Source: Flavobacteriales bacterium
GTDB lineage: Bacteria > Bacteroidota > Bacteroidia > Flavobacteriales_D > Sanyastnellaceae
Assembly: GCA_029245065.1 (NCBI GenBank)
Contig: JAQWQB010000066.1
Location: 1 to 50,361 of the forward strand
Direction: 5' to 3'
Length of the DNA: 50,361 bases
Positions within the stretch are counted from its first letter, which is position 1, and every line of letters starts with the position of its first letter. The notes beneath the pieces were generated by a model, which searched no databases, was not told the origin of the DNA, and saw only the letters and a list, made by a program, of their open reading frames with translations. Both the position numbers and the translations under genes were made by a program. Positions 24,895 to 33,098 of this stretch are shown piece after piece.

Positions 24895-25821
24895 ATGAAG
24901 TGGACTGTTATTTTCCTTTGTGCATTTTTTTCTGCGATCAATGTTTCAGCTCAGTTAACTGATGACGAAGCCAAGAAATTAAGTAGCAGAGCGTGGAAGT
25001 TGTTGGATTTAGGCAAACTTGATTCAGCAAAGATCGTGGTGGGTCAATTAGAGGAAACGTATGAGTTGAATGGAAATGCCTTCGCTTATTTGAATGCGCT
25101 TCAGATCAGGGGAGAAATGTATTACTGGACAGGCCAACATGATTCCGTTTTGTATTGGCACGAAGAAGCTTTGAAGTTTTCAGACGAGTTTGAAGAATGG
25201 AATGAGAAAGCCCATTGCCAAGTATCGCTAGGGTCCGTTTATTCACAATTAGGGAAGTCTGATGAGGCCCTATCTTATTTTGACGAGGCCTTGAAATACC
25301 GGTTGGAAGTGCAAGATACTTCTAACATCATGCACTTCTACATTAAGAAGGGATGGTTGAATGTGAACATTGACCGAATGGACGAGGCAATGGAGAACTG
25401 TCTTAAAGGCTTGAAATTAGCAGAGGAACAGCATGCTCATGCTTACATGGCTGATTTTTACACAACGATCGGAGTTATTCTCGAAAAGCAGGATGACCTT
25501 GACCAAGCGCTTGAATACGCACAAAAGGCAATTCCAGCGTACGAGGAGGCTGGTGATTATTTGGCAGCAGGAAGCGCTAAAATTAGTGTGGCCATTATTT
25601 ACAAGAACCAACAGAAATATGAAGTGGCCAGGGCAATTTACACCGACATGTTGCCTTTTTACGAAAAAGAAGATTTCCCGATGGGTACCATGTCGGTTTT
25701 AGCGAATAAGACCGTTCCAACCAGATGCTTCGACTCGAAGAGCAATACAAAAGTGAGAAACAGGCAAAAGAGAATCTTCCTGTGTTCAGGGTTGGAAGCA
25801 ACTTCATTTCAATTGGAATAA
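24895..25821 (+). pseudogene. TPR-repeat protein, probably truncated and frame-shifted at its 3' end
   Basis: The first 270 residues look normal: signal peptide (WTVIFLCAFFSAINVSAQ), then about five TPR units, e.g. CQVSLGSVYSQLGKSDEALS and YTTIGVILEKQDDLDQALEY. After LANK the frame runs into atypical sequence to the stop at 25821. In the +1 frame the same DNA reads MLRLEEQYKSEKQAKENL (from 25725), which resembles the coiled coil following the TPR block in TPR-containing sensor kinases and regulators. A deletion with frameshift is the best explanation. A GC-rich hairpin repeat lies just downstream. Confidence 0.65.
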
Positions 25822-25879
25822 GTTCACCGGTATCGGCATCGCTTTCAAATGGGTCTTGTAATTGGATGAATCTGGTTGG

Positions 25880-25905
25880 TCCGCCTCCGCTGAAGCTTCG
25901 GCGGA
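25880..25905. repeat. GC-rich hairpin repeat, copy 1
   Basis: TCCGCC (25880-25885) and GGCGGA (25900-25905) pair, with the palindrome GAAGCTTC inside. Nineteen of 24 bases match a second element at 28241-28264. It lies between the truncated TPR gene and comM, where it may act as a transcript end or be a mobile palindromic repeat. Confidence 0.55.
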
Positions 25906-25972
25906 TGATAAGAGAAGGTTTATGATCAAGTGATTTGTACTTTGTTCTTCATTTTTTCTCCCAACTCCAAAC

Positions 25973-27514
25973 TCACTCCGCCCAACTCTCTCTGTCCAAA
26001 CTTCTGTACTGAATGGCCTCAGCTAAATGAGGCTGCTGTATGTCGGCACTGCACGCCAAATCAGCAATGGTACGCGCCACTTTTAAGATGCGATCGTACG
26101 CCCTAGCTGACAAGTTGAGGCGCTTCATGGCGTTTTTGAGCATTTCCCGACTGTCATTATCTATATCAGCATATTTCCTAATGTCGCTAGAACTCATTTG
26201 AGCGTTGGAATGGACGGCCGCATGATCTGCGAAACGAGCCTGCTGAACCAACCGTGCTTTGATCACACGCTCACGAATGTCCTTGCTGTTCACTTCTGAA
26301 GACGGACGGGTCAGCAATTCTTCGTAATCTACCGGAGTGACTTCAACGTGTAAATCAATGCGGTCTAGTAAAGGGCCCGATACTTTGTTGAGGTAGCGCT
26401 GCACGGCATCGCCATGGCAAACGCATTTTTTGATCGGGTGGTTGTGGAAGCCGCAAGGGCAAGGGTTCATGGCTGCTACTAACATGAAGCTGGCCGGATA
26501 ATCTACGCTGAACCGGGCACGTGAAATGGTGACCACACGGTCTTCTAATGGTTGGCGAAGCACTTCAAGCACAGTTCGCTTGAATTCAGGGAGTTCATCT
26601 AGAAAAAGCACACCATTGTTCGCTAACGATATTTCCCCCGGTTGTGGCCAACCACCGCCGCCAACCAAAGCTACATCGCTCACAGTGTGATGAGGAGCTC
26701 TAAAGGGTCTGCTGGTTACCAGCGCATCATCTCGGCGAAGCCTGCCTGCGACCGAGTGAATTTTGGTCGTTTCCAACGATTCTGAAAGATTTAGTGGAGG
26801 AAGAATAGAAGGAAGTCTTTTGGCTAGCATGGTTTTGCCGGCTCCTGGCGGACCTATCAGAATCGCATTGTGTCCGCCGGCTGCGGCGATCTCAAAGGCG
26901 CGTTTAATGTTCTCTTGTCCTTTCACATCAGAAAAGTCGAACTGAAAATTCTCAATCCGCTCCTTGAACAATGCTTCCGTGTCAATTACCATGCGTTGTA
27001 ACGGGACGTCCCCTTTCAAATGGGCAACAACTTGCGATAAATGTGCGGCGGGGTATACTTCAAGTCCTTCCACCATGGCCGCTTCGGGTCCGTTGACCTC
27101 AGGTAATATGAACCGCGTAAAACCTTCATCTTTCGCTTGCAGCGCGATGGGTAAAGCACCTTTTATGTAGCGCAAACTACCGTCAAGACTTAATTCGCCC
27201 ATGATCATCGTTTTCTCCAGCGCCGAGGCAGGAAGTTGCTCGCTGGCTGCTAGCATACCTACCGCTAGCGGGAGATCATAGGCGGTTCCTTCTTTTCGGA
27301 TATCAGCTGGAGCCATGTTGATGGTAATGGCTTTTCCAGGCCACTTAAGATTGGATTCCTCAATAGAAGTTTTGACGCGCTGTTGACTTTCTTTAACAGC
27401 ATTGTCTGGTAATCCGACCATCATGAAGTTCACACCTTTGTCGATGCGCACTTCTATGGTCACGGTAGTAGCCGCAATGCCGTATATGGCAGCGCCGAAC
27501 GTTTGGACGAGCAT
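25973..27514 (-). CDS. comM: YifB/ComM family AAA+ ATPase (Mg-chelatase-like)
   Basis: A 513-residue protein. An N-terminal Lon-like domain (about 20-160) precedes the AAA+ module with Walker [11 protein letters not shown], Walker [11 protein letters not shown] and the sensor/arginine region [16 protein letters not shown]-terminal domain follows with a Cys-rich insert ([18 protein letters not shown]). In other bacteria ComM is a hexameric helicase that promotes branch migration of incoming DNA in natural transformation. Length and order of parts are typical. No competence genes are adjacent. Confidence 0.94.
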   Translation of the reverse strand: MLVQTFGAAIYGIAATTVTIEVRIDKGVNFMMVGLPDNAVKESQQRVKTSIEESNLKWPGKAITINMAPADIRKEGTAYDLPLAVGMLAASEQLPASALEKTMIMGELSLDGSLRYIKGALPIALQAKDEGFTRFILPEVNGPEAAMVEGLEVYPAAHLSQVVAHLKGDVPLQRMVIDTEALFKERIENFQFDFSDVKGQENIKRAFEIAAAGGHNAILIGPPGAGKTMLAKRLPSILPPLNLSESLETTKIHSVAGRLRRDDALVTSRPFRAPHHTVSDVALVGGGGWPQPGEISLANNGVLFLDELPEFKRTVLEVLRQPLEDRVVTISRARFSVDYPASFMLVAAMNPCPCGFHNHPIKKCVCHGDAVQRYLNKVSGPLLDRIDLHVEVTPVDYEELLTRPSSEVNSKDIRERVIKARLVQQARFADHAAVHSNAQMSSSDIRKYADIDNDSREMLKNAMKRLNLSARAYDRILKVARTIADLACSADIQQPHLAEAIQYRSLDRESWAE

Positions 27515-27577
27515 AGTAAATGAAGGATGTAGTGTTTATGTTAAGTAGCAAGCGCAGCCTACGAAGGCATGGTAGGA

Positions 27578-28153
27578 TTACGCTTGGTGTCGTTCAATGT
27601 GGTCTATCAAGGAGTGGATAACCTTGATGTGTATTTCTTGGATGCGGTCTGCGTAACCATTCCAAGGTACCCGCACTTCTACATCGCACAATGAGGCGAT
27701 CTTTCCGCCGTTTTTCCCCGTCAAACCAACCACCGTAATTCCCTTGGCTTTGGCAGCTTCTGCGGCTTTGATCACATTTCCTGAGTTGCCGCTTGTTGTA
27801 ATGGCTAGCAGCACATCACCCGTTCGGCCAATTCCTTCGACATAACGAGAAAACACATGGTCATAACCGTAGTCGTTTCCAACACAACTCATGTGCGAAG
27901 GGTCAGAGATGGAGACAGCTCCTAAAGCCGGACGATTCTCGCGGTACCTGCCTGATAGCTCTTCTGCGAAGTGCATGGCATCACACATGGATCCGCCGTT
28001 CCCGCACGACATTATTTTGCCGCCGTTCGCGAGCGACTTAACCATGACGTCGCCTGCGTTAGCGATGGCTTGAAGGTTGTTGTTGTCGTTCAAAAAATCG
28101 GTCAAGACTTTGTGCGCCTCTTCGAAATGTTGTTTGATGTTCGTTGTGCTCAT
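27578..28153 (-). CDS. gmhA: Phosphoheptose isomerase (SIS domain)
   Basis: The ATG at 28153 ([15 protein letters not shown]) is preferred over an upstream TTG at 28174. The 191-residue protein is one SIS domain. [39 protein letters not shown] and GLTGKNGGK bind the sugar phosphate, and the Glu/His residues near the ends ([18 protein letters not shown]) are those used in isomerisation and metal binding. It converts sedoheptulose 7-phosphate to glycero-manno-heptose 7-phosphate for LPS core synthesis. No hld/gmhB partner is nearby. The long upstream spacer contains repeats. Confidence 0.93.
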   Translation of the reverse strand: MSTTNIKQHFEEAHKVLTDFLNDNNNLQAIANAGDVMVKSLANGGKIMSCGNGGSMCDAMHFAEELSGRYRENRPALGAVSISDPSHMSCVGNDYGYDHVFSRYVEGIGRTGDVLLAITTSGNSGNVIKAAEAAKAKGITVVGLTGKNGGKIASLCDVEVRVPWNGYADRIQEIHIKVIHSLIDHIERHQA

Positions 28154-28204
28154 GATTCCTCGAAGGTGGGACAAAATGAGGTGTTACCAAAAAAAATGGA
28201 CGAG

Positions 28205-28342
28205 TAATTTGTGGGCGTACTGGTTTGTTTTGTGGATGTTCCGCCTGCGCCAAGGCTTCGGCAGATTCTGTAGGTAGAAAATGGTATGAAGAGATGAGGG
28301 TATAGTGGTACTGACGTTCCGCTAACAAGCGCCCACAAATTA
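28205..28342. mobile_element. MITE-like 138-bp element with 13-bp terminal inverted repeats
   Basis: TAATTTGTGGGCG at 28205-28217 and CGCCCACAAATTA at 28330-28342 are perfect inverted repeats bounding a 138-bp non-coding segment. No transposase is present. No obvious target duplication is seen at its flanks. Its right end overlaps the dispersed repeat copy at 28335-28423, so the two may be parts of one composite element. The 461-bp spacer between gmhA and dsbD otherwise shows no plausible gene. Confidence 0.5.
28241..28264. repeat. GC-rich hairpin repeat, copy 2
   Basis: This 24-bp segment beginning CCGCCTGCGCCAAGG matches 19 of 24 bases of the element at 25881-25904 and can fold on itself (CTGCGCC with GGCTTCGGCAG, imperfect). 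It lies inside the 138-bp inverted-repeat-bounded segment. Confidence 0.5.
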
Positions 28343-28423
28343 ATTCAGGACGACCGTAAAATTGATGTTGGGGGTGTTGGTTGAGTGCGGAGCTTTGCAC
28401 AGGGAAGGGGCTGGTGATATCCT
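28335..28423. repeat. Dispersed intergenic repeat, copy B
   Basis: Second copy of the roughly 90-bp repeat found at 21562-21651, same orientation. It shares ACAAATTAA, TTGATGTTG and the 19-bp GCACAGGGAAGGGGCTGGT block at the same spacing. The central stem differs (GTGCG/TGCAC versus GTGCT/AGCAC) yet still pairs. Confidence 0.75.
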
Positions 28424-28547
28424 GGTACTAACTTAAGTTATCTATTAGATTGGTCCCAGCTTTTGCAAAGGGGCATTTAAACCCAATCTTGATCACACTC
28501 TTCAAAGATAGAAAGGGATCCAAAAGCAGTCCAATGCATCCCAGACA

Positions 28548-28572
28548 CGGACGCCCCGCTCGTGCGCGTCCG
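28548..28572. repeat. GC-rich inverted repeat downstream of dsbD
   Basis: CGGACGC (28548-28554) and GCGTCCG (28566-28572) are perfect 7-bp arms around an 11-nt loop. It lies just beyond the dsbD terminator and may be a back-up terminator or a small palindromic repeat. Confidence 0.45.
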
Positions 28573-28578
28573 CCCAAC

Positions 28579-28611
28579 AAAAAAAAACGGACAACCTTCT
28601 CAGGTCATCCG
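28579..28611 (-). terminator. Intrinsic terminator for dsbD
   Basis: On the minus strand, CGGATGACCT - GAGA - AGGTTGTCCG is a 10-bp stem with two G.U pairs and a GNRA tetraloop, followed by a run of nine U. It lies 24 bp after the dsbD stop. Confidence 0.88.
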
Positions 28612-28635
28612 CTTTCAATTAGTAAGCATTCGCTC

Positions 28636-30609
28636 TTACTTAAATTTCGCAATTCCTTCTTCGAGGAATTTCTTGAATACTTCTACGTCAGGATCGTATG
28701 ATGCGCTACCGTTCAAGGCGTTTCCGTCGTGGTCTTCTAACACATAATACGGTTGTGCGTTGGTGTTGTATTTAGAGGCCTGCATATATGACCACTTGTT
28801 ACCAACCGTTTTTATCTTGAAGTCTTTGCCACCATATTCTTCAACGCGCTGCTCGTCTTCAGGAAGATCGATGCGCTCATCAACGTAAAGTGATACCAAA
28901 ATTACCTCTTGGGTAATCAGCTCCGCAATAGCAGGATCGGGCCACACTGTCTCTTCCATCTTTCTGCAGTTAACGCACGCCCAACCAGTATAATCCACTA
29001 GCAAGGGTTTGTTCTGCTTTTTCGCCTCAGCCAATGCCAAGTCATAGTCCATGAATTCAGCTTCCACGTGATGCTCCGGTGGATTTTCAGCATAGAACAT
29101 CGGTGGTGGGAAACCTGAAATAATTTTAAGAGGAGCCCCTGTCAATCCTGGGATCATATAAATCGTCAGCACAAAGAAGAGCAATCCGAACATGAAACGA
29201 GGTGTGCTTACTTTTTCAATTTTCGAATCGTGAGAGAAGCGAATAAAGTTGAAAAGATACAAGGTCATGACGGTCGTGATCGCAATCCAAATGGCAATAA
29301 ACAATTCGCGCTTCAGCAAACCTGCTTGCCATACCAAATCAGCGTTTGATAGGAACTTGAAAGCGAAGCCAATCTCTAGCAAACCGAGAACAACCTTTAC
29401 TGAATTCAACCAGCCTCCAGATTGCGGTAAGCTGTTTAGCCAACCAGGGAAGGCAGAGAACAACATGAATGGAAGAGCAAGTGCCAATGAGAATCCGAAC
29501 ATAATGGTTGCTGGGCCTCCATAACCACCTTGCGCGGCTCCTGCAAGTGCAGAGCCTACAAGTGGACCTGTGCATGAGAACGATACAATAGCAAGCGTTG
29601 CGGCCATGAAAAAGATACCTGCAACTCCTCCCTTGTCAGAAGCTGAATCCGCTTTGTTCGCCCATGAAGCAGGAAGTGTGATTTCGAACGCACCCAAAAA
29701 GGATAATCCAAAGACTACCAATAGGGCGAATAAGAATAAGTTAAACCAAGGGTTGGTAGAGAATGCGTTCAATGCATCCACTCCGAAAATAGCTGTTAAA
29801 AGAAGCCCAAGTCCGGTGTAAATGAAAATGATGAAAAACCCATAAAGTAGCGCATTTCGAATCCCTTGTGATTTTGTTTTTGACGTCTTCGTGAAGAAGC
29901 TTACCGTCATGGGGATCATCGGGAACACACACGGTGTCAACAACGCTGCAAACCCCAATCCAAATCCTAGGAAGAATAGCGTCCAAATCCCTTGTTCCTC
30001 TTCTTCTTCACCTGTTGAGTTGGTGTCGTTTGTTTCTTCGGAGGACTCACTGTGCTCTCCAGAACCACCCTCATGCATGTCACATGGTGGACGTGGTCTA
30101 TCCGGACAGTAGTTCATGTCGGCTGGTAAATCTGTTGCGCTTGCCAAAGAGAATTCAAAGTCCAAGTCTTCAGGTGGTAAGCATTTCGAAGGGTCACAAA
30201 CCATAAAAGACACAAACCCTTTGATGGTATCGGCACTTGGATCTACTACTTTAACGTGTTGGTGGAAGGTTGTTGTCCCCTCATAGAAGTTCAGATCCAT
30301 GGCGAAATTCGGATCGTACTCAGTCAACATTTGGTTTTCGCACTCAATAACACCGTCTACGAATTCAATAGTGGTGTTTTCTTCAAAGCTAAACCAGAGT
30401 GGTAATGGACCTTCGTCTCCATCTAATACCTGCGAATAAATGTGCCAGCAATCTTCGATTTCGGCCTTAAATACAAGGTCATACTCGTTTTCAGCTGTTT
30501 TGTACGTGGTGAACTCCCATTCTACAGGATCAAAAATTTGGCCCGTTACTTGGGATGAAATGGCTAGATAGGAAACCAATAATAAAAATACCGATTTAAT
30601 TCTCAACAT
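28636..30609 (-). CDS. dsbD: Thiol:disulfide interchange protein DsbD-like
   Basis: A 657-residue inner-membrane electron carrier. Signal peptide (VFLLLVSYLAISSQVTG), N-terminal periplasmic domain (about 25-170), acidic linker, then the CcdA/DsbD membrane domain of about eight helices (GFAALLTPCVFPMIPMTVSF; SFSCTGPLVGSALAGA with the membrane Cys pair). The C-terminal thioredoxin domain has the active site WACVNCRKMEE. It moves reducing power from cytosolic thioredoxin to periplasmic proteins. Length and order are normal. A TATATTTG box lies 24 bp upstream and a terminator downstream. Confidence 0.93.
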   Translation of the reverse strand: MLRIKSVFLLLVSYLAISSQVTGQIFDPVEWEFTTYKTAENEYDLVFKAEIEDCWHIYSQVLDGDEGPLPLWFSFEENTTIEFVDGVIECENQMLTEYDPNFAMDLNFYEGTTTFHQHVKVVDPSADTIKGFVSFMVCDPSKCLPPEDLDFEFSLASATDLPADMNYCPDRPRPPCDMHEGGSGEHSESSEETNDTNSTGEEEEEQGIWTLFFLGFGLGFAALLTPCVFPMIPMTVSFFTKTSKTKSQGIRNALLYGFFIIFIYTGLGLLLTAIFGVDALNAFSTNPWFNLFLFALLVVFGLSFLGAFEITLPASWANKADSASDKGGVAGIFFMAATLAIVSFSCTGPLVGSALAGAAQGGYGGPATIMFGFSLALALPFMLFSAFPGWLNSLPQSGGWLNSVKVVLGLLEIGFAFKFLSNADLVWQAGLLKRELFIAIWIAITTVMTLYLFNFIRFSHDSKIEKVSTPRFMFGLLFFVLTIYMIPGLTGAPLKIISGFPPPMFYAENPPEHHVEAEFMDYDLALAEAKKQNKPLLVDYTGWACVNCRKMEETVWPDPAIAELITQEVILVSLYVDERIDLPEDEQRVEEYGGKDFKIKTVGNKWSYMQASKYNTNAQPYYVLEDHDGNALNGSASYDPDVEVFKKFLEEGIAKFK

Positions 30610-30632
30610 GGGTTCTGTTAGTTGTGTTCTAT

Positions 30633-30640
30633 CAAATATA
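30633..30640 (-). promoter_or_regulatory. -7 box for dsbD
   Basis: The minus strand reads TATATTTG here, an exact TAnnTTTG match 23 bp before the dsbD ATG. No good -33 TTG is seen; CCTATAACTAGG just upstream is a short imperfect palindrome. Confidence 0.5.
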
Positions 30641-30690
30641 CCTATAACTAGGTGTTTGAGTTGTTTCTGACTAATCCTAAAATTGGATTC

Positions 30691-31395
30691 CTAAATTAGC
30701 TCAAGCTCTTCCCCTACCTTCAATTTAAATCTTCTTCGCGCTAGCCAAGTAGTTAAATAAAAGAATGGTGTGTCAAAAGCGGCCACCAACATCTTAAACA
30801 GAAATCCGTTGAGTAAGAGTGTCCAAAACAAGGCCCATTCAATTTCACCAAGCAGGCAAAGTAAAGCAATGACCGTAAAAGTATCGATTAATTGAGAGGT
30901 GATGGTAGAAAAATTATTTCGAATCCATAGGTGCCTTCCCTTGGTAAGCTTCTTCAGGTAGTGGAAGACGCGAATGTCTACAAACTGAGCTATCAGGTAA
31001 GCGCACATGCTAGCACCTACTGCTAGGGCGGTTTGCCCAAAAACGTGGTCGAACTGGCCATCTGAAACAGGCGACCAAGAAGCTGCGGGCGCTGCTCCAG
31101 CAACCCAAATGATGAGCAGTACGAACAAGGAAGATAGCAAGCCGGCTACTACAATTTGGTTGGCACGTTTTGCACCAAACAATTCGGAGATCAAGTCGGT
31201 AAGCAAGAAAGTAATTGGATACGGTAATATGCCCACGCTTTGTTCAAAGGTGTAAAAGTCCTCTGAAAAGACGGTCCAGGTGAAGAACTTTCGAAAAATA
31301 AGGTTGCAAGAAACAAGACTGGCAATGAATAATGCCCCCAGAATTAGGTAAAGCCTGAAGGCGGACTCACGGTCTTTTGTACTCAATTGCGCCAT
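30691..31395 (-). CDS. yhhQ: Queuosine precursor transporter (YhhQ/VUT family)
   Basis: A 234-residue integral membrane protein with about six TM helices. Family marks are LVSCNLIFRKF, FLLTDLISELFGAKRANQIV and RNNFSTITSQLIDTFTVIALLCLLG, the conserved N.STx.SQ.iDt motif. YhhQ imports preQ0/preQ1 for queuosine modification of tRNA. It has its own promoter that overlaps the 3' end of the upstream 100-codon gene. A basic C-terminal tail (RRRFKLKVGEE) faces the cytoplasm. Confidence 0.92.
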   Translation of the reverse strand: MAQLSTKDRESAFRLYLILGALFIASLVSCNLIFRKFFTWTVFSEDFYTFEQSVGILPYPITFLLTDLISELFGAKRANQIVVAGLLSSLFVLLIIWVAGAAPAASWSPVSDGQFDHVFGQTALAVGASMCAYLIAQFVDIRVFHYLKKLTKGRHLWIRNNFSTITSQLIDTFTVIALLCLLGEIEWALFWTLLLNGFLFKMLVAAFDTPFFYLTTWLARRRFKLKVGEELELI

Positions 31396-31411
31396 GGCGC
31401 GAAGGTACGAA

Positions 31412-31439
31412 CAAAGTTAATTTGCGCTCAGTAGTTCAA
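31412..31439 (-). promoter_or_regulatory. Promoter for the queuosine precursor transporter
   Basis: On the minus strand TTG (31439-31437), a 17-bp spacer and TAACTTTG (31419-31412) match the consensus. The -7 box covers the stop codon of the upstream gene. Confidence 0.65.
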
Positions 31440-31719
31440 CTTGACAAATACAGCGAATAGGAATACGTATGTTTTTCTCCAGATGAACCATGCGGTCTCC
31501 GATGGCAACAATGCGACTTGAAATAGGGAAGCAGTAATGGGAAGATTCTATCCAAAGCACCACGTGCTGCTCTTTCATGGTTTCCAAAGAGATGGCGGTG
31601 AATAATTTTCGGCTTCGTTTGCGCTGGGCAATGGCAGAAGGTAAAACGTCTATGTCTGAATATTTCATTCCAGAAAGGAACGCCCTGGTAACAGGGTGGT
31701 GAATAAGAAAAGGTGTCAT
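31417..31719 (-). CDS. Hypothetical protein, 100 residues
   Basis: No family was recognised. The product is basic (pattern QRKRSRKLF near residue 34) with alternating strands in the second half (VVLWIESSHYCFPIS, RIVAIGDRMV, NIRIPIRCICQVELL), which suggests a small beta-rich cytosolic fold. Three Cys are present without a metal-site spacing. It sits between tilS and yhhQ on the minus strand with gaps of about 50 and 20 bp; the frame fills the space and no better ORF competes. It is likely real but uncharacterised. Confidence 0.6.
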   Translation of the reverse strand: MTPFLIHHPVTRAFLSGMKYSDIDVLPSAIAQRKRSRKLFTAISLETMKEQHVVLWIESSHYCFPISSRIVAIGDRMVHLEKNIRIPIRCICQVELLSAN

Positions 31720-31769
31720 GGTATTAAGTCGTTAGGTGGTTAGGTAAACGACCGTAAATGGTAAAGGTT

Positions 31770-33098
31770 TCAAATTTCACTGACACATTGTATGCGGAAG
31801 GTCTTACGCGTCGTCTTGGTGATTTTGTGTTTATCACTGACTTTCAGTCCGATAGCCCAAAGAATGTCGTCTCCACTTTGTAGAACGTAGACGTGCTCTT
31901 TTTCAACGGTTGTTAGTTTTTGCTGCGTAATAATATCGCTCAATTTCTGGCTTCCAGTCATACCCAACGGGGTCATTTTGTCGCCATGTGCCCATTTTCT
32001 CAGTACCAATGGAAAGGTTAGTTGTTCCATGTCAAATGCGACCGAAAGATGTTTTCCCATTTTGGGAATCGAGCAGTCTGAACTCTGCTCAATGATTAAA
32101 TGTAGCGGTGCGTGAATTTCTGGTGTGCCCTCTAGAATGTGGATGCCAGGCTGTTTTATGCTGGCAAGCGGACGAATTTGAAGTGAATCACGTTCACGAA
32201 TGATGCGGTGCGAATTGGAGTAAATGGTTTTTCCTACTTGCGCATCAATGAGGTGAAGAGCTTCGTCAACTCTTCGTCCAGGAAAACCATTGCCCGGCAG
32301 AATGTGCAATAGTAGCAACCTTGAAAACGGCATTTCTTTAAGGTCTGCGATGTTCAATTCCAGTCCGTCTTTACCCAGTTCAAGCATGCCGCTTTCCAGT
32401 TCAGCAATGAATTGGTCTAGAATGTAGCCGGCCTCTGAAAAGGCTGCTATTTGACGAATGACATTGTTCTTAAATCCGGGTCGAATGTCTTCAAGCAACG
32501 GAATGACTTCGTTTCGAATGCGGTTGCGCGTATAGTCTGCCGATGCATTGCTTTTGTCGGTGCGAAAGGGAACTTGTTGCGCATCGAGGTAAGTGAGGAT
32601 TTTTTCTTTAGGGGCGAAGAGAAGCGGGCGAACGACATCGCCGCTAACGGGAGGTATCCCTGTAAATCCTGACCAGCTGCTTCCGCGCATCATGTGCCAC
32701 AAATGCGTCTCTACTTGATCGTCTCGATGATGAGCGGTGGCAATTGCGGTGGCTTTTATTTCAGCCTGAAGATGGTCAAACCACATGTAGCGAAGTCTGC
32801 GCGCTGTAGCTTGAATGCCCTGATTGGTTTCTTCTGAGATCGACTTCGTGTCGAATTTTTTGACGTGCACTTCGATCCCCAGTGATTCACCCCAGTTAAC
32901 CACCAATGCTTCGTCTGCATCTGAATCTTCGCCCCGTAATTGAAAGTTGCAATGGGCCAAGCAGATGTTCATTCCGCTCTTATGCAGCAAATGTGCGAGC
33001 GCCATGGAGTCTGGTCCACCGCTGCAAGCAACAATGGTGAAGTCGTCGCTTCCTAGAAGCCTAGTGGTGGCAAGATGTTGCTGAAATTCGAGTAGCAT
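31770..33098 (-). CDS. tilS: tRNA(Ile)-lysidine synthetase
   Basis: A 442-residue PP-loop ATPase that converts C34 of tRNA-Ile(CAU) to lysidine, changing Met to Ile decoding. The SGGPDS loop is at residues 26-31. NICLAHCNFQLRGEDSDADE, TAHHRDDQVET and DYTRNRIRNEVIPLLE are typical. The C-terminal substrate-binding domain ends with GDKMTPLGMTGSQKLSDI, and the length is normal. Its start overlaps the pabB stop by 1 bp (TAATG), so the two are translationally coupled although functionally unrelated. Confidence 0.95.
   Translation of the reverse strand: MLLEFQQHLATTRLLGSDDFTIVACSGGPDSMALAHLLHKSGMNICLAHCNFQLRGEDSDADEALVVNWGESLGIEVHVKKFDTKSISEETNQGIQATARRLRYMWFDHLQAEIKATAIATAHHRDDQVETHLWHMMRGSSWSGFTGIPPVSGDVVRPLLFAPKEKILTYLDAQQVPFRTDKSNASADYTRNRIRNEVIPLLEDIRPGFKNNVIRQIAAFSEAGYILDQFIAELESGMLELGKDGLELNIADLKEMPFSRLLLLHILPGNGFPGRRVDEALHLIDAQVGKTIYSNSHRIIRERDSLQIRPLASIKQPGIHILEGTPEIHAPLHLIIEQSSDCSIPKMGKHLSVAFDMEQLTFPLVLRKWAHGDKMTPLGMTGSQKLSDIITQQKLTTVEKEHVYVLQSGDDILWAIGLKVSDKHKITKTTRKTFRIQCVSEI

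Noticed and set aside
28059-28400. 113-codon minus-strand ORF in the gmhA-dsbD spacer
   Set aside because: It spans the inverted-repeat element and the dispersed repeat, has biased Pro/His/Gln composition from the repeats and no recognisable domain.
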